Both the position numbers and the translations under genes were made by a program. Shown one piece after another: positions 44,212 to 52,695 of a stretch of 64,000 bases of DNA; the stretch's first letter is position 1, and every line of letters begins with the position of its first letter. The stretch comes from CAVQMB01 sp963713445 (GTDB taxonomy: Bacteria > Pseudomonadota > Gammaproteobacteria > Competibacterales > Competibacteraceae). The DNA is taken from contig CAVQMB010000006.1 of assembly GCA_963713445.1 (NCBI GenBank), positions 1 through 64,000 of the forward strand, in the 5' to 3' direction. Below the pieces are notes generated by a model, which worked only from the letters and a program-made list of their open reading frames with translations, ran no database searches and had not been told where the DNA came from.

Positions 44212-44985
44212 TCAGCCGCGCCGCCGCATCCGCTGCCAGCGGCGCCACAGCATCAGCAGCGGCCCGGAAAGTCCATAACACAAGGCCGCCGCAAACAGCA
44301 TCTTGGGAGGGTCCATGGATGTGAACACGAACACCAGTACCACCAACAGGACCGCAACAAAAGGCACCCGATCCTTAAGGTTGACCTGCTTGAAGCTGTA
44401 GTATAGGACATTGCTGACCATGAGCGCGCCGGTCCCGACGGTGATGACAAATGCCACCCACAGCAGCCGGTGGCCACTGACATCGAGGTCGTGAAACACC
44501 CAAACCAGCCCCACCATGATCGCCGCGGCAACCGGGCTGGGCAGTCCCTGAAAGTAACGCTTGTCGGCATGGCCGACCTGAGTATTGAAGCGCGCCAGCC
44601 GCAGCGCCGCGGCAGCAGCGTACACGAACGCCGCCAGCCAGCCCAGCTTGGCCGGGACCCAGCCCAGATGTGCCATGCCCGACAGAGCCCACTCGTACAT
44701 CAGCAGCGCCGGCGCGATGCCAAACGACACCATATCGGCCAGACTGTCGTATTCGGCGCCGAAATCGCTGGAGGTATTGGTCAGGCGGGCGATCCGTCCG
44801 TCCAGATTGTCCAGCACCATGGCCACAAAGACGGCAATCGCGGCCGGTTCGTAGCGACCATTGACGGCCGCTACCAGCGCGTAAAAACCGGAGAATAATG
44901 CTGCCGTGGTAAACAGGTTGGGCAGCAGGTAAATCCCGCGGTGGCGCTTGCGTTGCGGGCTCTCACCAGGCACAACAGGTTCCAT
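44212..44985 (-). CDS. pssA: CDP-diacylglycerol-serine O-phosphatidyltransferase (membrane type)
   Basis: A 257-residue membrane protein with the CDP-alcohol phosphotransferase motif D-G-x2-A-R-x8-G-x3-D-x3-D, seen as DNLDGRIARLTNTSSDFGAEYDSLAD. About eight hydrophobic segments follow. It makes phosphatidylserine, the precursor of phosphatidylethanolamine. It sits downstream of ilvC, a linkage seen in many beta- and gammaproteobacteria, with about 50 bases between them. Confidence 0.93.
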   Translation of the reverse strand: MEPVVPGESPQRKRHRGIYLLPNLFTTAALFSGFYALVAAVNGRYEPAAIAVFVAMVLDNLDGRIARLTNTSSDFGAEYDSLADMVSFGIAPALLMYEWALSGMAHLGWVPAKLGWLAAFVYAAAAALRLARFNTQVGHADKRYFQGLPSPVAAAIMVGLVWVFHDLDVSGHRLLWVAFVITVGTGALMVSNVLYYSFKQVNLKDRVPFVAVLLVVLVFVFTSMDPPKMLFAAALCYGLSGPLLMLWRRWQRMRRRG

Positions 44986-45033
44986 GACCGCTCAGCGTAG
45001 GGCGTGGTGCCGCCAAGAACATGCGTCCGGCAT

Positions 45034-46053
45034 TCAGTTCTTGCTCTTGTCGACCAGCCGATTGGCCGCAATCCAGGGCATCATGCCCCGTAACCGCGCG
45101 CCGACCTGTTCCACCTGATGATCCTGACTCAGCCGGCGCATGGCCTTGAGCGTGGGTGCACCAGCCTGGTTTTCGAGCACGAACTCGCGGGCGAATTTCC
45201 CGGTCTGGATCTCGTGCAGAATATTTTTCATTTCCGCCCGGGTGGCGTCGTTGACCAACCGAGGTCCCCGGGTGACATCGCCATATTCGGCAGTATTGGA
45301 AATCGAATAGCGCATGTTGGCGATGCCGCCCTCGTAGATCAGGTCGACAATCAGCTTAACCTCGTGGAGGCATTCGAAATAGGCCATCTCCGGGGCATAC
45401 CCCGCCTCCACCAGGGTCTCAAAGCCGGCTTGGATCAACGCGGTGAGACCGCCGCACAGGACCACCTGCTCGCCGAACAGGTCGGTCTCGGTCTCTTCCC
45501 GGAAGCTGGTCTCGATGATACCGGCCCGGCCGCCGCCGTTGGCGGTGGCATAGGACAATGCAATGTCCTTGGCCTGCCCAGTGGCATCCTGGGCCACGGC
45601 AATCAGGCTCGGCACGCCGCCGCCGGCGACATAGGTCGAGCGGACGGTGTGACCGGGGCCTTTCGGCGCAATCATGATCACATCGAGATCGGCCCGCGGC
45701 TCGATCTGACCGAAATGAATGTTGAAGCCGTGGGCGAAGGCCAGGGTCGCACCCTGCTTGATGTTCGGCACGATCTGCTCGCGGTAGAGCCGGGCCTGAT
45801 GCTCGTCCGGCGCCAGCACCATGACGACGTCGGCGGCCGCCACAGCGTCCTCGACCGATTTCACGGTGAGGCCCGCCTGCTCGGCCTTGGCCACCGACGC
45901 CGAGCCGGCCCGCAGGCCGACGATAACGTTCTCAACGCCGGAGTCGTGCAGGTTGTTGGCATGGGCATGGCCCTGTGAGCCATAGCCGATAATTGCCACC
46001 GTCTTACTCTGGATCAGCGACAGATCGGCGTCTTTGTCATAGTAGATTTGCAT
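45034..46053 (-). CDS. ilvC: Ketol-acid reductoisomerase (class I)
   Basis: A 339-residue protein. NADPH motif GYGSQGHAHANNL is followed by the knotted catalytic domain (DLFGEQVVLCGGLTALI, with E and D magnesium ligands; EIQTGKFAREFVLEN). It converts acetolactate to dihydroxyisovalerate in valine, leucine and isoleucine synthesis. It is third in the ilvI-ilvH-ilvC operon. Confidence 0.97.
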   Translation of the reverse strand: MQIYYDKDADLSLIQSKTVAIIGYGSQGHAHANNLHDSGVENVIVGLRAGSASVAKAEQAGLTVKSVEDAVAAADVVMVLAPDEHQARLYREQIVPNIKQGATLAFAHGFNIHFGQIEPRADLDVIMIAPKGPGHTVRSTYVAGGGVPSLIAVAQDATGQAKDIALSYATANGGGRAGIIETSFREETETDLFGEQVVLCGGLTALIQAGFETLVEAGYAPEMAYFECLHEVKLIVDLIYEGGIANMRYSISNTAEYGDVTRGPRLVNDATRAEMKNILHEIQTGKFAREFVLENQAGAPTLKAMRRLSQDHQVEQVGARLRGMMPWIAANRLVDKSKN

Positions 46054-46121
46054 GGATTATGGCTCTCTCGGATATACAAATGTTGATTATGTGACCGGCG
46101 CGCCGCCGGCCCAGGCGAAAA

Positions 46122-46634
46122 TCAGACGCGCAGTGCCTTCGCCCCGCGCGCAATACCGGTGACGCCGGTGCGACTGATCTCCAGCAGGTTGTCCGGACCG
46201 ACGGCCTGAATAAACCCATCCAGTTTCTCGCCGGGTCCGGTCAGTTCGATGGTATACGTCACCTCGGTGACATCGATCACGCGGCCCCGGAATATTTCCG
46301 TCAGACGCGACATTTCCGCGCGTTGCGCATCCACCGCCCGGACCTTGGCCAGCAACAGCTCACGCTCAACGTGACTGCCTTCGGTCAGATTGCTCAGCTT
46401 GACCACATCTATCAGCTTGTTGAGCTGCTTGATGATCTGCTCGACGATCTCGTCGGTGCCGGTGGTCACCAGCGTCATCCGCGACAGCGACGGATCCTCG
46501 GTAGGCGCCACACACAGGGACTCAATGTTGTAGCCACGGGCCGAGAACAGGTTGGCCACCCGTGACAGCGCACCGGCCTCATTTTCCAGCAGGATCGCAA
46601 TGATATGTCGCATGTCCGTCCGTTCGTCCGTCAC
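46122..46634 (-). CDS. ilvH: Acetolactate synthase, regulatory (small) subunit
   Basis: A protein of 163-170 residues with ACT domain IIAILLENEAGALSRVANLFSARGYNIESL at the N-terminus, followed by a C-terminal ACT-like unit. A GTG at 46634 overlaps the ilvI stop by four bases (GTGA); an ATG at 46613 gives the usual family N-terminus MRHIIAIL, so either may be used. The subunit gives feedback control by valine. Confidence 0.94.
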   Translation of the reverse strand: MTDERTDMRHIIAILLENEAGALSRVANLFSARGYNIESLCVAPTEDPSLSRMTLVTTGTDEIVEQIIKQLNKLIDVVKLSNLTEGSHVERELLLAKVRAVDAQRAEMSRLTEIFRGRVIDVTEVTYTIELTGPGEKLDGFIQAVGPDNLLEISRTGVTGIARGAKALRV

Positions 46635-48376
46635 ACCAGCACCATGCCGTCTTCATGGGTGGATTTCATTTCGTCTCGTCCGGCCAGTAACATCTCGTTA
46701 TGCGCTCCGCCGGCCGGAATCATCGGATAGACGTTCTCTTCGGGGTCAATCATGAAATCCATGAATACAGTGCGATCCCGTAGCTTGAAAGCCTCGCGCA
46801 GCGCACCCTCGACGTCAGCCGGCTTGTCCACCCGCATGCCTACGTGGCCGTAGGCCTCTGCCAGCTTGACGAAATCCGGCAGTGCATCCATGTATGACAT
46901 GGAATAACGCTTGTCGAAGAAGAACTCCTGCCACTGCCGCACCATGCCCAGATAGCGGTTGTTAAGGTTGACGATCTTCACCGGTGTGCCGAACTGGCGC
47001 ATGGTAGAGAGTTCCTGCAGCATCATCTGGATGCTGCCCTCGCCGGTCACGCAGGCCACGTCAAGGTCGGGGCAAGCCAGCTTGGCGCCCATCGCCGCCG
47101 GCAAACCGAAGCCCATGGTGCCGAGGCCGCCCGAGTTGATCCAGCGCCGCGGCCGGTCGAAGCGGTAATACTGAGCCGCCCACATCTGATGCTGACCGAC
47201 ATCGGAGGTTACCACCGCATCGCCGCCGGTCACCCTGAACAGGGACTCGATCACGTACTGTGGCTTGATGATCTCGCTGCTGAACTGATATCGCAACGAT
47301 TCCACCGCCCGCCACTGGTCGATCTGCTGCCACCAGTTTGCCAGCGCCTCGCGATTCGGCTCCAACCCCTCGTCCCGGATCACATTGATCATGGCCTGCA
47401 GCACGTTGCCGACCGCGCCGACGATGGGGACCTCCACGGCCACGTTCTTGGAAATCGACGATGGATCGATGTCAATGTGAACGATGCGCGCGTAGGGCGC
47501 GAACTTCTCCAGATTACCGGTCACGCGGTCATCGAAACGCGCCCCCACCGCCAGCATGACATCGCAGGCATGCATGCACATGTTGGCCTCATAGGTCCCG
47601 TGCATGCCCAGCATGCCCACAAACTGGCTGTCGCTGGCGGGATAACTCCCCAGCCCCATCAGGGTGTTGGTAATCGGATAGCCCAGCATCCGGGTCAGCT
47701 CGACCAGGTCTTTAGAAGCGTCGTTCAATACCACGCCACCACCGGCGTAGATGATCGGCCGCTCGGCTCCCAGCAGCAGTTTCGCCGCCTTGCGGATCTG
47801 GCCGGTATGACCCTTTACGGTCGGGTTGTACGAGCGCATCTTGATCCGGCGCGGGTAGCTGTACTCCGTGCGGGCATTGGCGACATCCTTGGGTAGATCG
47901 ACCAGCACCGGGCCAGGTCGCCCGGTGGTAGCGATGAAGAATGCCTTCTTCAGGGTCTCGGCCAGTTCACGGACGTCCTTGACCAGGAAGTTGTGCTTCA
48001 CGCAGGGCCTGGTAATGCCCACGGAATCGACTTCCTGGAAGGCATCGTTGCCGATCAGCGGCGTGGGTACCTGGCCCGACACCACGACCAGCGGGATCGA
48101 ATCCATATAGGCGGTGGCGATGCCGGTAACGGCGTTGGTCAACCCCGGCCCCGAGGTCACCAGCACCACACCGGGCCGCCCACTGGCGCGGGCATAACCG
48201 TCGGCAGCATGGGCCGCGGCCTGCTCATGGCGTACCAATACGTGGCGGAGATCATTCTGGGCATAGAGCGCGTCATAAATGGGCAGTACCGCGCCGCCGG
48301 GGTATCCGAATACATATTCGACCCCCTCTTCTTTGAGGGCGCGGACGAGGATTTCGGCACCGGTCAATTCCACCAC
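46631..48376 (-). CDS. ilvI: Acetolactate synthase, catalytic (large) subunit
   Basis: A 581-residue thiamine diphosphate enzyme from a GTG with AGGAG upstream. The Glu for cofactor activation is in VRHEQAAAHAADGYARASG, the FAD-binding middle in MLGMHGTYEANMCMHACDVMLAVGARFDDR, and the TPP motif GEGSIQMMLQELSTMRQFGTPVKIVNLNN. Co-translated with ilvH. No leader peptide with branched-chain codon runs was seen upstream. Confidence 0.96.
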   Translation of the reverse strand: MVELTGAEILVRALKEEGVEYVFGYPGGAVLPIYDALYAQNDLRHVLVRHEQAAAHAADGYARASGRPGVVLVTSGPGLTNAVTGIATAYMDSIPLVVVSGQVPTPLIGNDAFQEVDSVGITRPCVKHNFLVKDVRELAETLKKAFFIATTGRPGPVLVDLPKDVANARTEYSYPRRIKMRSYNPTVKGHTGQIRKAAKLLLGAERPIIYAGGGVVLNDASKDLVELTRMLGYPITNTLMGLGSYPASDSQFVGMLGMHGTYEANMCMHACDVMLAVGARFDDRVTGNLEKFAPYARIVHIDIDPSSISKNVAVEVPIVGAVGNVLQAMINVIRDEGLEPNREALANWWQQIDQWRAVESLRYQFSSEIIKPQYVIESLFRVTGGDAVVTSDVGQHQMWAAQYYRFDRPRRWINSGGLGTMGFGLPAAMGAKLACPDLDVACVTGEGSIQMMLQELSTMRQFGTPVKIVNLNNRYLGMVRQWQEFFFDKRYSMSYMDALPDFVKLAEAYGHVGMRVDKPADVEGALREAFKLRDRTVFMDFMIDPEENVYPMIPAGGAHNEMLLAGRDEMKSTHEDGMVLV

Positions 48377-48586
48377 GGGATCTCCTGAACTTCAAAGACG
48401 CTGAGCCAAGATGGAGCAGGCAAGCTTGGACTGGCCATGCAGGCTCGTGTGAACCTGGAAAATTACTGTCAACGGTCCTAAAGGTCAAGCTGGACCACAC
48501 GACCAACCGCTCCGATTACGTATAATGGCAAGTTTGAATGCAAGCATGGCTTGACCGACTGTGGCACAAACTGCGGAGAACCGTTG

Positions 48587-49018
48587 ATGCGTTCGATCAT
48601 TCCGGCAGCCGCTGGCGTGCTGGCGCTTGTGGTGGCCAGCATAGCCCAAGCCGCCGCCCCGGCCGTCTATAAATGCACCAGCGCTGATGGCCACATCACC
48701 TATACTCAGACCCCACCCAACAACGTTGATCACTGCACCCAGTTGGGCAACACCGGTGCCGAGGTGCCGCCCCCGGCACCACCCAAGCGACCGACCCCGC
48801 CGCCCCAGAAGAGCGCTCCGGCAACCAAGGCACCCGCCGGTGACGCGGCGATACGCCACAAGAACTGCGCGCTTGCGCAACACAACCTGAAAATCCTCAC
48901 CTCCGACCAGCCGGTGGTAGAGACCCAAAGCAATGGCAAACAGGTGACGCTGGACAAAGCGCGGCGGGCGAACGCACTCAAACAGACCCGCAAAGATCTC
49001 AACTACTGGTGCCCCTAA
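48587..49018 (+). CDS. DUF4124 domain periplasmic protein
   Basis: A 143-residue protein. Signal peptide to about residue 23 (LVVASIAQAAA), then DUF4124 core (AVYKCTSADGHITYTQTPPNN), a proline-rich linker and a charged C-terminal helix ending in LNYWCP. Function unknown; small exported DUF4124 proteins are common in gammaproteobacteria. A perfect -10 TATAAT lies at 48521-48526. It precedes proS by 24 bases. Confidence 0.8.
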   Translation: MRSIIPAAAGVLALVVASIAQAAAPAVYKCTSADGHITYTQTPPNNVDHCTQLGNTGAEVPPPAPPKRPTPPPQKSAPATKAPAGDAAIRHKNCALAQHNLKILTSDQPVVETQSNGKQVTLDKARRANALKQTRKDLNYWCP

Positions 49019-49042
49019 CCCTTTAAGCGACAAGGCTCTGCA

Positions 49043-50752
49043 ATGCGTGCGACCCAATTCTCCCTGACAACTCTGAAGGAAATCCCGGCCGACGCCGAGG
49101 TCATCAGTCATCAGCTCATGCTGCGGGCCGGCCTGATCCGGCGGCTGGCGGCGGGTATCTATAGCTGGCTGCCGCTGGGCCTGCGGGTACTGCGGCGGGT
49201 CGAAGCCATCGTCCGCGAAGAGATGGACCGGGCTGGCGCCCTGGAGGTGCTGATGCCCGCGGTTCAGCCCGCCGAGCTATGGCAGGAATCGGGCCGCTGG
49301 CAGCAATACGGCCCCGAACTGCTCCGGATCAAAGACCGTCACCAGCGCGACTTCTGCTTCGGTCCTACCCACGAGGAGGTCATCACTGATCTGATACGTA
49401 ACGAGGTCAAGAGCTACAAACAGCTACCGGTCAACTACTATCAGATTCAGACCAAATTCCGCGATGAGATCAGGCCCCGGTTCGGCGTGATGCGCGCGCG
49501 CGAATTCATCATGAAGGATGCGTATTCGTTCGATATCGACAGTGCGGGTCTGGATAGCAGCTATAACGTGATGCGTGCGGCCTATGTGCGAATCTTCGAC
49601 CGCCTGGGTCTGGACTACCGCATCGTTCAGGCTGACAGCGGGGCGATCGGCGGCAATCGCTCCGAGGAATTCCATGTGCTGGCGGAATCAGGCGAGGACA
49701 TGATCGCCTTTTCCTCGGCCGGCGGCTACGCCGCCAACGTCGAACTGGCACCGGCGCCCGCCCCGACCGAACCCCGCCCGCAAGCGACCCAGCCGCTGAC
49801 CGAAATAGCCACCCCCGGGGTCCATACCATTGCCGAACTGAGCCGCTTTCTCGGTGTGCCCGCCGGGCAAACGCTGAAGACCTTACTGGTCAGGGGCGCT
49901 GACGGTGGCGTGGTGGCCCTGTGCCTGCGTGGCGATCACGAGCTGAACCACATCAAGGCCGAGAAGCTATCCCAGGTGGCGACGCCGCTGGCCTTTGCCA
50001 GCGCCGAAGAGATCCACCAGGCGACCGGCTGCGAGCCCGGTTCGATCGGTCCCGTGGGTCTGGATATCCCGGTCATCGCCGACCAGGCAACCCGACCGCT
50101 GGCCGATTTCGTCTGCGGCGCCAACCGCGACGGCCATCATCTGACCGGCGTGAACTGGGGCCGTGACCTGACCGAATCCGAGGTCGCCGATCTGCGCAAT
50201 GTTGTTGCCGGAGAGCCCAGCCCGGATGGCCACGGCCTGCTGCAACTGGCGCGGGGCATCGAAGTCGGCCATATCTTCCAGCTCGGCGCCAAGTACAGCG
50301 CCGCCCTGGGGGCTACCGTACTCGACGAGAGCGGCGCCAGTCAGGTCATCCAGATGGGCTGTTATGGCGTTGGCGTGAGTCGCGTGGTAGCCGCTGCGAT
50401 CGAGCAGAATCACGACCAGCACGGTATCATCTGGCCGGATTCGCTGGCACCGTTCCAGCTCGCCCTGCTGCCGCTCAATGCCCACAAGTCGCAGCGTTTG
50501 CGGGAAGCGGCCGAGGCACTATACCGGAAGCTGCGGACAGCGGGTTGCGATGTTTTGATCGATGATCGCGGCGTACGTCCCGGGGTCATGTTCGCCGATA
50601 TGGAACTCATCGGCATCCCCCACCGGCTGGTGTTGAGTGAACGCGGACTGGACCACGGCCAGATCGAATACAAGGGCCGGCGCGACACCACCAGCACTCT
50701 GCTTCGTGATGATGAGTTGTTGCCTTTTCTGCAACAGCGGCTGCAGTTCTAA
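49043..50752 (+). CDS. proS: Prolyl-tRNA synthetase (bacterial type with editing domain)
   Basis: A 569-residue protein: class II motif 2 and 3 regions in RHQRDFCFGPTHEEVITDLIRNEV and QMGCYGVGVSRVVAAAIEQ. The inserted YbaK-like editing domain, which clears Ala-tRNA(Pro), occupies about 230-385 (FLGVPAGQTLKTLLVRG; LADFVCGANRDGHHLTGVNW). The C-terminal anticodon domain starts near 475. Length is normal for the bacterial ProS type. Confidence 0.96.
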   Translation: MRATQFSLTTLKEIPADAEVISHQLMLRAGLIRRLAAGIYSWLPLGLRVLRRVEAIVREEMDRAGALEVLMPAVQPAELWQESGRWQQYGPELLRIKDRHQRDFCFGPTHEEVITDLIRNEVKSYKQLPVNYYQIQTKFRDEIRPRFGVMRAREFIMKDAYSFDIDSAGLDSSYNVMRAAYVRIFDRLGLDYRIVQADSGAIGGNRSEEFHVLAESGEDMIAFSSAGGYAANVELAPAPAPTEPRPQATQPLTEIATPGVHTIAELSRFLGVPAGQTLKTLLVRGADGGVVALCLRGDHELNHIKAEKLSQVATPLAFASAEEIHQATGCEPGSIGPVGLDIPVIADQATRPLADFVCGANRDGHHLTGVNWGRDLTESEVADLRNVVAGEPSPDGHGLLQLARGIEVGHIFQLGAKYSAALGATVLDESGASQVIQMGCYGVGVSRVVAAAIEQNHDQHGIIWPDSLAPFQLALLPLNAHKSQRLREAAEALYRKLRTAGCDVLIDDRGVRPGVMFADMELIGIPHRLVLSERGLDHGQIEYKGRRDTTSTLLRDDELLPFLQQRLQF

Positions 50753-50802
50753 CCGGTCGCCGCAAAATTCCTGCCCTGCCGCACTAGCGCCAGTCTAGTG
50801 CT

Positions 50803-50835
50803 GGGAGTTATCCACAGAACCTGTGGATAACTCCC
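50803..50835. promoter_or_regulatory. Perfect 15-bp palindrome containing two inverted DnaA-box consensus sequences
   Basis: Arms of 15 bases (50803-50817 and 50821-50835) flank a three-base centre. Each arm contains TTATCCACA, the perfect DnaA-box consensus: 50808-50816 on the plus strand and 50822-50830 on the minus strand. It lies about 50 bases after proS without a T-run, so it is a weak candidate for an intrinsic terminator. It may be a DnaA-binding or titration site; an AT-rich stretch follows. Confidence 0.6.
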
Positions 50836-50886
50836 TTGGAAGGCCTTGATCAGATCGACGAACTCCACGCAAAAACAGGTGTTTCC

Positions 50887-50955
50887 GTTAGATTGAGAAA
50901 ATTTTAACCAAACTGTAATAGTATTTAAAATCAAATACTTACGATTTGATTGATG
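50887..50955. other. AT-rich stretch with an AATCAAAT hairpin
   Basis: About 75% A+T against a GC-rich background. AATCAAAT (50929-50936) pairs with ATTTGATT (50944-50951) around seven bases. It lies about 55 bases beyond the paired DnaA boxes and in front of no plus-strand gene, since the next gene is on the minus strand. Confidence 0.5.
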
Positions 50956-51004
50956 AAGCGGGCGGTGGTTTAAGCCCACCTGCCAACATATCCCCTGGAC
51001 CCGA

Positions 51005-51274
51005 TCAACCGGTAGTGAAGTCGTCAGGTGGTGTACATTCAAGGACTTGGCCACTGACATCGCCGACTCGGGCCGCCGGCGGTCCCTGCCAGAGCCACCC
51101 ATGCAATTGATCGACAGCTTCCCGCTCGCCGCAGGCGAGTACTTCGACGGCGCCATCGGAGCGGTTCACCGCATAGCCGGTCAATCCCAGATCCAATGCC
51201 TGACGCTGGGTGGCGGCCCGAAACCAGACACCCTGAACCCGACCGGTGACGGAGAACAGTTTACAGACGGTCAT
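51005..51274 (-). CDS. acyP: Acylphosphatase
   Basis: An 89-residue protein starting MTVCKLFSVTGRVQGVWFRAATQ. The phosphate loop GRVQGVWFR with its Arg and the Asn in GYAVNRSDGAVEVLACG are the catalytic residues. It hydrolyses acyl phosphates. The upstream reading to 51460 overlaps the lipoprotein gene and is rejected. Confidence 0.92.
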   Translation of the reverse strand: MTVCKLFSVTGRVQGVWFRAATQRQALDLGLTGYAVNRSDGAVEVLACGEREAVDQLHGWLWQGPPAARVGDVSGQVLECTPPDDFTTG

Positions 51275-51287
51275 GGACAATCGCAGT

Positions 51288-51575
51288 CTATTTGGCGCTG
51301 CTGGCCGCAACCGCAGTGTCGCGGGCGTGGATCGCCTGCTGGCGGGCATCAACCGCGTATTGCATGGCATTGGCGTAGGCGCCCTGATCAAGCCATATCT
51401 GGGCTTTCCGCATGGATTGCAGTGCAGCCCGCAGCTGGTTCGGTGAATAATGCGCCGCATCCGCGGCCTGCGCCGAACGGATTGCCTGGCGAGCGTCGCT
51501 CATTTCCTGAACGGGCGCCGTGGCGCAAGCCGTAACCAGCATGATCATCGTCAGCAACAGTAGTCTGCGGATCAT
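51288..51575 (-). CDS. DUF4398-type lipoprotein
   Basis: A 95-residue protein with a lipobox at LVTACAT (Cys17) after a hydrophobic stretch. The mature part is helical with Ala-rich repeats (ARQAIRSAQAADAAHYSPNQLRAA), matching DUF4398, a small outer-membrane lipoprotein domain of unknown role. It is 13 bases upstream of acyP on the same strand. Confidence 0.75.
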   Translation of the reverse strand: MIRRLLLLTMIMLVTACATAPVQEMSDARQAIRSAQAADAAHYSPNQLRAALQSMRKAQIWLDQGAYANAMQYAVDARQQAIHARDTAVAASSAK

Positions 51576-51685
51576 GTCGTGGTGTTAAAGTGGCACTCGA
51601 CAACAACGACGGATGAAGCTAGCACCCCCTCAAGTTGGCGTCAAGCCAGCCGCATTAGCACCGCTTTGAGAGCCTCTGTAACGGT

Positions 51686-52282
51686 ATGGTCGACATCTTG
51701 ATTCTCTACTACAGCCGTGACGGCAGCACCGCAGCCATGGCCCACCAGATCGCCCGGGGCGTTGACAGCGTCAGCGGCATGCAGGCACGCCTGCGCACAG
51801 TGCCGGCAGTCACCGCCAAACCGCAGGCCAGCACCGCTGCCATTCCCGCCAGCGGACCGCCCTATGCCACCCTGCACGACCTGCGGGAGTGTGCTGCCCT
51901 GGCACTCGGCAGCCCGACCCGATTCGGCAACATGGCAGCACCTGTTAAGCATTTCCTCGACGGCACCTCCAGCCTGTGGCTATCGGGCGTGCTGGCCGGC
52001 AAGCCGGCCGCCGTGTTCACCTCCACCGCGACCCTGCACGGTGGCCAGGAAAGCACCTTGCTGAGCATGATGCTGCCACTGTTGCATCACGGTATGCTGC
52101 TGGTCGGTTTGCCCTACACCGAGGCCGCGCTAAGCGAAACCCGTACCGGTGGCACGCCCTACGGGGCGAGTCATCACGCCGGGACCAGCGGCCCTACCCA
52201 GCCGTTGAGCACACACGAGCAGGCCTTGTGTCGGGCACTGGGCCGGCGGCTGGCCGAAACGACCCGTAAGCTGGTGAACTGA
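51686..52282 (+). CDS. wrbA: NAD(P)H:quinone oxidoreductase WrbA
   Basis: A 198-residue flavodoxin-like protein: ILILYYSRDGSTAAMAHQIARGV is the FMN phosphate loop, SPTRFGNMAAPVKHFLDGT and TATLHGGQESTLLSMMLPLLHHGML are the WrbA signatures. It reduces quinones by two electrons and protects against oxidative stress. The DUF2069 gene follows five bases later. Confidence 0.93.
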   Translation: MVDILILYYSRDGSTAAMAHQIARGVDSVSGMQARLRTVPAVTAKPQASTAAIPASGPPYATLHDLRECAALALGSPTRFGNMAAPVKHFLDGTSSLWLSGVLAGKPAAVFTSTATLHGGQESTLLSMMLPLLHHGMLLVGLPYTEAALSETRTGGTPYGASHHAGTSGPTQPLSTHEQALCRALGRRLAETTRKLVN

Positions 52283-52286
52283 TCCG

Positions 52287-52628
52287 ATGGGCCGGTCGGT
52301 CACCATACTATTGTGGTTGGGCTATGTCGGTTTACTGCTGGTGCTGTTGGCCGTGGCTCTCCGGCCCGACCCGGACTGGCCGCGCTCGCTCCGGCTGTTG
52401 TTCCTGATTACCCCGCTGTTGCTACCCCTGCGCGGTTTGTGGTATGCCCGCCCGGCCAGCTATGTGTGGATCAGTCTGCTCAGCCTGTTCTATTTCAGCG
52501 CCAGTGTGTTCGTGCTGGCAGCGACCCCGGGCGATGCGCTGGGGCGGCTGGAACTGGTCACCAGTGTGCTGGTGTTCCTGGGGGCGCTGGGTTGTGCCCG
52601 CCTGCGCCGGAGAGCTGGCAGCGCCTGA
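52287..52628 (+). CDS. DUF2069 inner-membrane protein
   Basis: A 113-residue protein with four hydrophobic segments, starting MGRSVTILLWLGYVGLLLVLLAVALRP and carrying LRGLWYARPASYVWISLLSLFYF. It belongs to DUF2069, which is often found beside wrbA. Function unknown. Confidence 0.85.
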   Translation: MGRSVTILLWLGYVGLLLVLLAVALRPDPDWPRSLRLLFLITPLLLPLRGLWYARPASYVWISLLSLFYFSASVFVLAATPGDALGRLELVTSVLVFLGALGCARLRRRAGSA

Positions 52629-52695
52629 GCAGCGATTGGTCGCACGGCGGCGGCTCTGGCTATAATTGTTGTTTCGCCACTATCGTGAGGAGCGG

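Noticed and set aside
50803..50955. Chromosomal replication origin
   Set aside because: Only two DnaA boxes and none of the usual origin genes; reported as a DnaA-box palindrome instead.
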